DNA of 64,000 nt from assembly GCA_943737045.1 (NCBI GenBank), contig CALSFV010000241.1, positions 771,348 through 835,347 on the forward strand, in the 5' to 3' direction. The position numbers were made by a program, and so were the translations under genes. Below, one piece after another: positions 24,801 to 36,800 of the stretch (within the stretch, counting starts at the first letter, position 1; each line of letters begins with the position of its first letter). Under the pieces are notes generated by a model. The model had not been told where the DNA came from. It searched no databases and worked only from the letters and a program-made list of their open reading frames with translations. The DNA is from Parapristionchus giblindavisi (Eukaryota; Nematoda; Chromadorea; Rhabditida; Diplogasteridae).

Positions 24801-27800
24801 ATCCAACACAATATATCGCGCGTAATTTCCTGTTTACGCGTCGGTATTTTTGTACTATGAGGGTCCAAAAAAGGATGGATTTCAGTTGGTAGCGATATCA
24901 TAGTACACACAATTTTACCTGAGCTTGAGAACTCCACATATCTCCTGAACTTCGAATCTTTATACGAAGAAATTTTTAATTTTTCTCTTTTGAGCTTGAG
25001 GTATCCTGATTTCCCAGACAGCGCTCCTTTCTTATAACGAAGAACATTCGCAGGAAAAAAGTTTAGTCAAAGTAATCGAGCTTTTAGAGTTAGGGATGAC
25101 AACAATTTTAGAGGCAACCAACGGGCCAATTAGAAACACTCCGCTATGTTCACGCTCTCTCGCTTTCATTGCTTGCGAGAGATTATTGCCAGAGCGGAGA
25201 TTTTCAAATTAGCTCGGGATGCACATTTAAACCCTGATTGGTGCCACATGGCGTTCGAACTTGTGCTTTGAACCCGAGCCTATCATCGCTGATTGTATCA
25301 TAACTCCACATCATTCTCTGCTTTGAAATGTCAACTTCATCTTCCATACTTCTTCTGATTGTATGCTCAACTTCACATCTTCTGCCCTGAAATTTCAAAT
25401 ACTCGCCCATGCTGTGATCAAATTTTTCCAAAATTAAAGACAAGCAGAGAAAACTCTCTTATTTTGCACACTCTCTCGCCTCTATTTCTTTACTATTCTG
25501 GAATTCTGAACATCACATACATACTTCATCTTCGAGTTCCTCGTCTCTTTTTGTATATTGTGATTGTATTTCCATCAATGCCCCTAATTGTCACGCTTGT
25601 TTTCGTTTCTCGTCTCTTGAGGCCCATCACCATAATCAAATTCGATCAACGGGGACCATGCTATGTTCCTGTCTTTTCTCTGTCTATATTCTCCTTAAAA
25701 TCTTTCTCTACCTGTGTCCAAAACTTTCCTTTGGCCGAAACAACAAAACTTTTTTATCTTGCACTTTATATGAAATTAATAAAGTATATTTTCCTGCTTT
25801 TCATAATATAATAAAAATAGTAATAATAATTTATCCTGCAAGTATAGAAGTGTATCTAGAAGTGCCAAAACGAAGGATGATCTTTTTATCCACAAGATCT
25901 ATCGTTAAAAATCTTTCAGTTAATTTACTTTGTGTTGTTTGTCTGTCGATGGCTACCTCTCAACCTCTGTATTTATCTTCTTTTCTAGCTCTGTCTAGTC
26001 TGTCAACAAGGTCCCTCTGTAGAAATGACCATCTGTGAGAGACTGAGAGAGGGAGACTGCACAATGAGGTGTTTTTCGTAATGCTCTGCGGCATTTTTAT
26101 CTCTTTACTGTTTTTTGATGTGTCTCGAGTTTTGTCGGGTGAATGAAATGCTGATTCGCTTTTCTTTACTATGAATTTGATGCAATAAATAAATAAATAA
26201 ATATATAGTGGTAAGGCGGTGTTAAATTTTCAAAACGGGCGCACGTCCACGTGCGTTTTTCAGTTAGTAAAACGTACGTGGACGTGCGCTCGTTTTGAAA
26301 ATTTAACACCGCCTTAACGAGCTTTCATAGTTAGTACCAAAATGTCAAGGAAGCTTGGAGAGTGTGCACACCTCTGATTAGTATGGTGTCAGGCGTGAAT
26401 CCGTTACGAAACAAAAAAAGAAGAAGGAAATAAATATTTTTTTCGTATATGTTTCACCGACCACAAATATTGAAGCACAAATGATGCACAAACGTTTTTA
26501 AGTTCTGCGAATACTCAAATTTAACATCACTGATAATGAGCGTATAAAAATCACCCGCATTGACAGGTTCCTGTTTTGCATAGTTAAAAAAAATTTCTTT
26601 TAAATATCACATCAAACCGGCGAAGGTCAGACGGGTTAGGTTTGACGAAATGGAGACTCTACTGGAGAGATTAATGAATATCAATGCTGGCTCTGATATA
26701 TCAGAAAGGAATATTTTTTCTTATTTACTTAATTTTAAAAAAATTACTATTAGGTCTTTTTGTGTTTTTGTTCAATGCCCGTTTTCTCTCCTTCATTTCG
26801 GCTAGTTTGTCTTTTGAGGCGAAGGAGCATATCTCATTCTTATTCTGCAAGAGGAACTCCTTTTTTTTCGTCTCTTTCTCTTCCTCTGCCTTTCCATATT
26901 GTCTCGAAATATAGATGAAACATGGAACGAAAGGAGGAAAAAGAGATCCCCAGACGCTTCATTTTTTGGACGAGAGGTACCCAAAAGAGATCCCCAGACG
27001 ATCCGTTTTCTTGAACTAAAGGTACCCCGAAGAGATCCCCATGCGCTCGGCGTTTTCGGGTTTCACGAGTCGGAGGGACTGTGGTCTCTTATACTGCTCC
27101 CTTATTATATTATTGTTATTAGGAATGGTTCGTTATCCTTGTTTTTCTTTATATAACGCCGCTTGTCTATTTCTGTCATGTAAGGGTCTACGGTTTCGCA
27201 TTACACTTCCGTCCACTGTCCCTTGCATAGAAAGAGTCATACGACTAGTCTTAAGTCATAATTCATTAAGTCCTAAGTCCTAAGTCCTAAGTCCTAAGTC
27301 CTAAGTCCTAAGTCCTAAGTCCTAAGTCCTAAGTCCTAAGTCCTAAGTCCTTAGTCCTAGGTCCTAAGTCCTTAGTCCTAGGTCCTAAGTCCTTAGTCCT
27401 AGGTCCTAAGTCCTTAGTCCTAGGTCCTAAGTCCTTAGTCCTAGGTCCTAAGTCCTTAGTCCTAGGTCCTAAGTCCATTGCGGTCATAGAATATATCCAG
27501 ACTAGCTGTTTCGCTTTTCTTCTCATAACAAATGGTCTAGACACTGTCTGGACCAAGCCCATGGATGTAAGCCTGCCGAAAATAATACACATCCTCCCAT
27601 TCCTGTGCGGAGCCTATCATTGAATATTTCGTTCCAACCACCGTTTGATTCCACCTTTGTGTTTAGCAACAAGTAGCCCAAGTCCTTACTAAACTTTCAT
27701 TTTATTTTCGATTAGAATGACATTCATGCAAGCTTTATTCGCATCTTGGCGGGCCTTATTTTGGTACGAATGACTCTGTCTACAAGTACTTCTTGCATAG

Positions 27801-30800
27801 AAGGTCTTGCATTTTGATGAATATATTTCTCCTTACAAAGCCTCGTGCAATGTACAAAGTAAACGGTTACTCAATTTCTCTTCGCATTTTTGCTCGGCCC
27901 CAATCTTTCATGCTTAAAATTTCACATTCGTCTAATATCGGTTTCGATCCCAAATCCTTCCGAAGATGGACATCGAAAACCGGCTAAAGGCCTTAGAGCT
28001 AGGCTGTCCAAAATATGAAAATATTTACATTTTTTCAAAGAATCTCTAAAACTTTAATCAAAATTCCTCATTAGTTGTATTTTCCGGGCGTCTCACTTGT
28101 TTTTCCTCATTCTTTGCACTATTCTCATTCAGAATTCCATTCATGCAGAATTACTTCGGGCACAATAGATAGCATATCTTTGTCTAGCATATTATGCTAT
28201 CGGTTCAGTAACCAGGGGGTGGACTCATCCCCGTTCGTCTTTTGCTCATCGTTTCTGTATACGTTTTGTAGTGTTGTAGGGAGTTCATTTGGCAATCTGA
28301 CACTCCGAGCTATTTTCAATCTCTCCGCTCTGACAAAAGCGAGAGAACATAGTCAGAGCGGAGATTTCTAAATCAGCTTGAGTACAGCTCGATATTTCAT
28401 TACTGCAACACAATTGCGCATACTTCCTGGTTTACAGTGACACATGGTTCTCATCTAAAATAATCTCTACATCTTCTTTCGATTAGTCCCTCCCACAACT
28501 CCCACGACATCAAAGAATGTTTCAAGTCCCTGAAACACTATTGCCGTGTTCAAATTTGCTGCGATATTTGTCATTATACATAAGTCATTACTATCCTTTG
28601 ATTTTTCATTTGTTTATTTGATACACCCGTGACAGGTGCGACAGCAAATGCAAAAAACAATAGAAATAATAGTAGTAGCGGCAAAGACTTATGTAATTCT
28701 TTTATTGTATCGTGTTCGAATGGAGATTCTTATGATGATTGTGCTATCGCAGATCTAGTAAAATAGAGCTCTTTAAAAAATCACCGACTCGTATTCTCGC
28801 GCAATCCAATTCCAATGTTCCTACTCACTTTACCATGTTCTTTCCTAATCAATATTTCTATTGATTATTGATCATTATCCTCTATCGTCGTGCATTTCTC
28901 ATATTGTTTTGCTTGTAACCCACAGTATTCTGGTCCAAGCCATTTTTCTTCCAAAGCAAGACAAAGGAGAGACCATTGTATTCGAGAGAGTTTGTATGTT
29001 GAGCGGTCGTTCTTGCTTTGAAAGTCATGAGAACGCTGTGAACCGTGCCCTCATTTATCGATTTCTTGATCATTAAATCTAAACCAGGATGCCACCCAAC
29101 CTGGATCTGCCCCTCATCAAACCACACTCCATCCCTGTTTCATCTCCCTCGTCCTCAACCATTCACTCATCATCCACTACATCAACGTCATGCTGTGGTT
29201 GCCTACACAAACGAGTCAAGCGATGGGTGCGATCGAGGGGGCGGAGTCTTGATGGTAAGACATTTTAATCTTTGATCTTTGAAATTTTATTTGTTTTGCA
29301 CCATTATCTTTCAAGCTTTGATCTTTGGGTATTGATTCTTTTATTTTAATCCTAATAATTAATATTTGAAGTTTATTCTTAATTATAATTAAAGATCTTT
29401 GAAGTTTATTTGTTGAAACTCTTCTTCAGTAATCGTTGAACTTTAGGAAAAAAACAATTTTCTCTTGACTGTCTTTGACCATCCATTAACCTTTGATCTC
29501 TGACTCCAATTGCTGTTCAAAGCTTTTCACGGGTTTTGCAAAATTTTGACTGTCTGAGCCTCTGCTATTTGGTATTCAAAAGTCGCGAAAGTAAGGGAAG
29601 AACGATTATGTAAAATGAAGAGCATTTACGGCTTTGTCGCAATATTTAAAAGCACACCCCAAGCATTTTTGACTCTGCCCGCTCTGGCAATATTCGCTCG
29701 CTTTCCTTGTTTACGAGAGAGTGTTGCCGGAGCGCAGAGTAAGAATAGATTGGAATATGCTTTTAAAGATGGAGACCCACGAGTTTTTTCGTAACAAGAC
29801 TGTTCGGGTAGAATGATAGAGATTTAGCACACGAACCGAACGACATATTTCATATTGCGTGATGATATGTTTGAAGCTTGTTATGCGCATCGAAAATACA
29901 ACTTTTCAGGCAAGTAGAGAGTGCCTATCCGATTTGCATACTTGACTCTCCCACTTTCCCATTATCACTTACGCTAATTTCCATACAATATTAACATTCT
30001 ATCCCATGTTAATCGTTGCGGCAGTCAGTCATGCCAACTCAAGGGTCTCCTTCTTTAAAGAGAATTGCATTGAGAGGCAAATTCTTTTTTTTCTTCTTAT
30101 AAAAATGCAATCATTTGACTCGAAAGATCAAAGATCATTCCTGAATTGAATCAAGTCCGTGTTGTTTTCATAGCGAATTCAAAGACGCAATAAAAGAATG
30201 TGGAACACAACCCTCCTTCCTCAATCTTATATCATTACATCTATTGTGCCACACATGTTCTGTCCCATAAAATGTTCTGATGTCAGTTGGATTCCATGAA
30301 TTGTTCTGTCATTGTCATTAGGAATTGTCAGTGCTCTCACACCTATTCCTTGGATTGTTCTGTCATTGTCATATGAAATTGTCATTGTCGTGATATCATT
30401 TTTACTCATTTGTTGATAGATCTCTGTCCTCCTCTCGTCTATCTATTATCAAGGGACCAAAAAGCAACAATGACATGTGTTATGCGAGAACTATTCAATC
30501 TCGAAGATCTCCTCTCTCTCCCTCTCTCTAACTCCCATCTCCCTCTCTCCATTCTCTCCATCTCCCTCTCCCTCCCTCTCTAGGTTAGGTTCCATCCAAA
30601 ATGCAATCATCCCCTCTAGTCCAATCATCTTTTAACGAGAGAGCATGGCCGGATGTCTGCGGTCTCTTAATTTTACACACTATCTCGATGTTCTCTTCCC
30701 AGAAAGTCCTCCTTCACGATTTCGCCTGAAATTCAGAGAAAAAAAAGAGAACAGAAGCGTTTCGAAAATCACTTTTTCATTGTTTTTTATTAATACAACG

Positions 30801-33800
30801 CAATACTCTCTCTTGAAAGAGATCCGAGAGATAGAGAAGCATTATAAGCACACCACGCTTTGGCAACGCTCTCTCGCTATCTTTGTCTACGAGAGAGTGT
30901 TTTCAGAGAGGAGAGTAAAGTTCGGGATGTGCCTTTAACTATTCTTCGCCATGTCACACAGCTGTTGTTAAAGTGCTGGATATCACATCAGACAAATGTA
31001 CACTCATCTCAGAATAACATCCACCTTCTCTTTGTTTCTTACTTTCTTCCGCTCTGTCTCGTTAACTTTGTCTCGATCTCTGTCTCGACACTCTAAATTT
31101 CTCTGTATTTTCCTCTAATTCTCTTCATCTATCTCATTGCCAATCACAATTGCATATTCAAACAATTGTTTTATTTACCCGCAGATCGAAAGAAACAGTC
31201 GATTATCTTCGGCGATTATCTAGTCTGTACAACACTTACTGTCATATTCAAACAACAACTTTGAGTTCACTACATAATTTTAGATCGCCCGAAACAAATG
31301 CAGCAGGGGCTAATCTTAAGACCCATCGTGCTAATTTACATTTTAATATAAAGCCGAATTATTTTGCTTATAGTCTACGACAATCAACATGGGCGGAGCC
31401 TCATTTAAGCCGGGAAGAGACGGTCGGACAGACAGACATACAAAGCGATAGTTAGACAGAGATATATAAATATAATAGAACGCGAGGCATAGAGAGAGAA
31501 AGAGGGAAGGCATTTAGAGAGACAATAGACGGAAAGTAAAATAGAGAGACAGGCATAGGCACAGAGAGGGTGCTTTGGACAGACAGACAGATAGACAGAC
31601 AGATAGAGAAATAGAAATATAATAGTCAGAGAGGCTTGAAGGAGAGGTACAGGGACATAGACAGAGCAAGAGGAAGCATAGGACGGACAGACAGATAGAC
31701 AGACAAGCCTCTTCGTTTTCCCCTTTTCGTGATTGCTCTTCAAGGGTCACCGAAGGATGTAGGCGGTTTCTGAAATGATGAGAAAGACTGTGCGAAATTG
31801 AGAGAGCACTGAGAGTACTAGAGACCACATGAAGATGAGAGAACACACGGAAACGAGAGAATACAGAGATTTTGAGAGAGTGAGATAGTACGTGAAAGCG
31901 AGAGACAGTGCAGCGCACTTGAATTGGCCAGATCTTCTCACATTCTGCCTTAGATGGTTAAGGTCAGGTAAGGAGTTAAGATAAGTACTGACCATAAACC
32001 ATGGAGTTTCGTCTAGTTCGCGTGTGCAGTGAGAGATCAGCGAAGATTGATAGAGGTAGTCATTTTATCTTTGCTGTAGTAAATAAATTCCAAGCACTAA
32101 CAAAAAGGGCAGAATTCAAGTAGTAAAATGAGATGAAAGTAGGGGAACCAGGAGATTTGGGGCGCACCATTATCATGAGAACGTGGAACTAACAATGTGG
32201 CATTTCCTACTCTAATTGTAAGTTGATTAGAGAAGCCTGTAGCTCGGTGTTTAGCATCCAGTTCGCTATACTTGTAAGCATGCTACGTGAGTTCGATCCC
32301 CGTTCGCTATTTTCTGCACTCGAATCTTTCGAATTCGAAAAGTTTTACCTTTCCTTGATACAGAAATAATATTTATCCGTTCAAGGGAAACACTGTACAT
32401 AATAAAACGATAAAATTGAATACTTAAATGCTGTTATGTGTATCTTCGTCTCGCATATTATTCCGTTATTATGTTTTCAACGAGAGAGGATCGATCACTG
32501 AAGATACCACCGAAACAACCTTTTCCGTCGTTTAATTTCCTCATATTCTATTTTATGAAGTCACGCATCAAAGGCGCTTTCAATCTGTAGTTCTATTTAT
32601 TTCCCTTATATACTCTGATGAATTTCCTATCATAAACTTGCTGGGACAAGATTAGATCGGCCCTTATGTCATTCCCCAATAGGTGGTGTACGGTGTTGTG
32701 AGCGACGAATAGCAAGAGTGAGTTGATCTTTGATCTTTGGTTTCCTGTTTGGGTAGGGGTTTTGGGGAAATTTCATGACTAGATCTGATTTGTACTCAAA
32801 AATCTAGAAAATATTATTATAAATAGAGACAGGGAACCGGATCGAAAATAGGGGAAATAATACGCTCCGTAACAATTTTAGTCTCTGCGTAAGACTTCCT
32901 GCGTTTATCGCCGCCGCGGGTTCGAATAGAAAATGGGTTCAAATTCATTCGTTCTCTTTTTTATCTTCTTAGTCCAACCATCTACTTCCGAAATACTTTT
33001 TTAGAAAGTTTTTATAAAATTAAATTATTTATGAAAATAATGTAGTCGTACCCGAGCTAATTTTACTTTCCGCTCTGGCAGCGCTCTCTCGCAGACAAAA
33101 AAAGCGAGACAGCATTGCCAGAGTGGAGAATTATAATTAGCTAGTGGTTTTATAGCTCTCAACACTCTTGTCTGTTCTTCCTCGAGGTGTGAATTTACAC
33201 TGTAAAGTGAATCTAAATAAATGTTACACCATGATCATGATATTTCGGTCGCTATGCGTAATGATGAAATAGTAAGTTCGTTTACGTGAGATAAGTGTGC
33301 CTGCGATTTCAGTGCGAGGGAGTGATCTTGTGTGACAAATGTCAGTCCTCTTTTTCACCTACTCTCCCTCTCCCCTTCCTCCTTTCGCTCTTCCTCTTCC
33401 TCTTCCCTCTTCCCTCTCCCTCCCTCTCCCTATCCCTCTCTACCTCCTCATGACTTCTCGTGTGATCTTCCCACAGTGCCTTTCAGTGCACTTCATATTA
33501 AAACGTTGTCCATTGTTTGATTGTTCTTCAAAGGAACTTCACTAAATTCTCTTCTCTGATCGAGCGATCTCACTTTTCTAAATCGTTGACGATAGCGCGA
33601 AGAGTTCAAATAACTTTGGGGAGGGGGATACTCCCGAAAGCTACAATTCCACAATTTCTGTCTATTTTTCTTTATTTTTCACAATTTTCATTAAAACATT
33701 ATTAACTCTCCACTCTCGCAACCTTCTCTCACGTTCTCATTCAGCGAGAGTGTCCGATCACATGGTTCCTCTCATGCCTCTTGTATCTCTTCGTCCTAAA

Positions 33801-36800
33801 TACTTCCTGTGAGTGAGAGAGTTCAAAGACTCAATCAACCAGACTTCATTTCCGTTTTCGTCAATTGTATCAAGTTGTCACATGATGACAACTATCGTAA
33901 ATGAAGAGGAAGACCTATTCGTCCTTTCTTATCGTCTTTTCTATTCTCTTCTTTTGCCTTTGAGACTTGAAAACAGGCACTAGGTCGTATGAGAACCGTA
34001 GAATGGATGAGAACTGCATATTTTTGCCACTATCACTGGCCTAGCAGTGATCACCCGCAGGACTTCGTGTGCCTTGAATAACTTGTTGTACCTTTACCTT
34101 TTTCCTTTACTACTCTTTTCTCTCATACAAATGGTCCTCATCCATTCAGTTCTCATTCCACGGTTCTCATCTTCAAAAAAATTGATCATTTTCTAGCCTT
34201 ATTCTTTTTCATGTACTCATTTTCAGTCAAAGTTAAACTCCTGCGAATTTTCATTTCGGATTAAGAAAACCTGTTCTCGAAAAGAAAAAAAAACAGGAAA
34301 AAACCTTTTCGTTTGTCGCACTGTTTCATCTACTTTACTTTCCTTTTCAACTTGAACACCACGTTAGAGGAAAGGAGAGGGCTGAAACGCGAGAGTTTAA
34401 TTTAGAATTTATTTCTTGGAGCGATGCAAACATAGTGAAGAGGATTAAAAGTCGACCCTCAAACATGCAGCTAACCCCCATTAATCATTTTTCTTTGAAA
34501 ATCTCTCCCTCTCCCTCTCCTTCTCCCTCTCCACCTCTCTCCCTCTGCTCCCTCTCTCTCCCTCTGTCCCCTCTCTCTCTCCCTCTCCCTCTCACTCTCT
34601 TCCTCCTCTCTCTCTCTTATCTCTACTCTCTCTCCCACTCTTCAATTCTCGCTCTCCCTCTCTACCTCTCTCTCCCTCTCGTTCCTCCTCTCCCTCTCCC
34701 TCCGCTCTTTCCCCTCTCTCTCGTATCACTACTCCCTCTCTCTAACCACTCTTCATTGTTTTGACATGTTAAACGACGACTTGTCAGAGTTTCCGCTCTT
34801 CTTTCGAGTTGAAGAAGCTTCATTCTTAATGTTTTCAAGCCATCTTTTCAATTTTCTGTCAACTCTCACACTTCATTCTATTGATTTAGAATCATTTTTT
34901 GATGAATCCACGCTTTTTGCAAACATTGGCAACGGACTTTACTCTTAGTAATCACTCACCTTTTGTTGGTCTTATTTTCATATTCTAAATAAGACTTACT
35001 TAATTTGCATATTTATTTTTGCGTTGTACGTTATCGCTCAATCCATGATGTGTGTTTTACTTAATCCTGCGCTGGAAAAGGTCATTATGTGTAGCATGAC
35101 CAAGAAAATTAGATTGGATATCCATCCAACCAATGAAAAAGCAGTTCTTAAGGCTAATATCACCAACAAACTTCTCGCGTAATTAAAATTCTCTGCTCAT
35201 TTGTAGTGCATCCGATTCGAGTGTACATTTGCACTACTTCTCGTTCCATTTCTTCCTACCATACTCTACCGTACCGTACTATCCTCTATACCGTAACCCT
35301 CCTTACGCTCGTTAATCCCAGACTGTCTATGCTGGTATTCTCATCGCTGCTGTCACCCGGTAGTCGTCCCTCTACATCGTTCGCAACTTCGCTCTCAGAA
35401 CTCACGCCAAGCTCTACCTCTTCATCTTCCTTGAAATCATCGTCTATTTTATCACCTAGCACTTCATCCTCTATAAAACTACCAATATCACCCCAGTCGG
35501 AGGAGGACATGGAAATATTTGGTACTATAGAATATCCAAAACAAAAGTGCTAAACTTGTGTTATCATGAAGCATTCACACGTAAAATATGCATTGATTTA
35601 AAAAAAAGATTATCTTTCGTCGTGTATTCTTTCCTTGATCATCGAATCTGACGTGTTTGTATCAACTTGTTTATCCCCTTTCTTTCACAAAGTACCTCTC
35701 GTTCCCTCATACTTGCCACAATCCATCAAAATGTCTTGTGGGATCAAAATAAGCCTCTCGTATTTCATTTTTGCGGGATATTTCGAAAATGAGCAAGGAC
35801 CGATGACATTTTGCTTTTACATGATAAATAATGGCGAAAACAATAAGAGAATTCAGAAAAATCTTTAAGGGACACCCCGAACAAATTTCAAACTCTCCGC
35901 TCTGGCCACACTCTCTCGCTTCTTTGCCTACGAGAGAGTGTTGCCAATGCGGGGAGATGCCTTTAAGCTAAGATTACGGTATGCGGGGGGGGTCTATTAT
36001 TCTAGTGATATTGTTTTTGTATTCAGGGAGTAAAGATCTGTACCGGAACAGTTTTCATTCATTGTGCAATCAATTTTTTCAAAGGTTGAAACACTGTGAA
36101 AATGCAAAGAACCGCTGTAATATGCTTAAAACATTTTCAAATCTTATTAGTTTAAAAAATTAATTAAAAATAAATTAATCTTTCAGTGGACGCGACACGG
36201 CCGTTGACACTCGCGAGGCGGACGGACTCGATTGCCTCAAGTGAGAGAATTATCATGACATTTAGAAACATTATTATTGAAATGTTATTATTAATCTTAT
36301 TTTTTTCAAACACATTTACGAAGAGTTCGTTAGATCGGCGAGGGTTCTGGTGTACATGGTATTCCAGATCCTGCTCTTGGCTTCGCTTAGGAAGTTAAGC
36401 CAAGAGTGGAATTATTATTATATTGAGAGAAATTCTTTAAAGAGACTCAATTTTTGAATAAGCAATTGCTAGAAAGTAGCTAGCAAAAAATTAGTCCAAA
36501 CTTTTTTTGAGGTCTGGGCAAACAAAAATGAATTCTCTAGCAAAACAAATTTTCAATATCACGAAAAAATATTTCTAGTCACATTGATCTTCAATACTTG
36601 ATCTTTGATCTTTTCAGGCGGTGCAAGGACAACGAAAATCTACGACAATGAGGCGGGTCTCGAAGCACTTGACAAGTGAGTATGCTTTCATTTTAATTTT
36701 TTCAAACTTATAAATATCTGATAGAAGCCAAACATGTATAATATCCTACAGATCATCATGGTTCAAAGGTCGAGTACATTCGTTTATACCAATAGAATGA

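Larger units (their letters stand above)
13740..29087 (+). other. pde-1: pde-1 first long intron
   Basis: About 15 kb with no further exon I can support. It contains family A copies, family B, a tRNA-like SINE, the 18,201 and 23,136 TIR elements, a 105-bp hairpin, a 7-bp tandem array and pyrimidine tracts. An open minus-strand stretch at 25,240-25,392 after a TTTCAG has fair codon content but no match. Confidence 0.6.
29255..35321 (+). other. pde-1: pde-1 intron between alternative first exons
   Basis: Holds family A and C elements, a SINE-like copy and GACA/CTCT microsatellites. No additional exon supported. Confidence 0.5.

Noticed and set aside
25240..25392. Minus-strand stretch after TTTCAG with coding-like composition
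   Set aside because: No family match, and it runs into a family A element without a convincing donor.
27267..27476. Regular array considered as CRISPR
   Set aside because: No unique spacers; units are 7 bp and contiguous, and the genome is eukaryotic.
29045..29275. 76-codon frame overlapping the 29.09-kb exon
   Set aside because: It is a frame shadow; the ATG at 29,089 with proper borders is in another frame.
35286..35510. Acidic minus-strand frame opposite the 35.3-kb exon
   Set aside because: Ser-rich sequence read backwards gives acidic codons; the plus strand has the acceptor, ATG, donor and matching phase.
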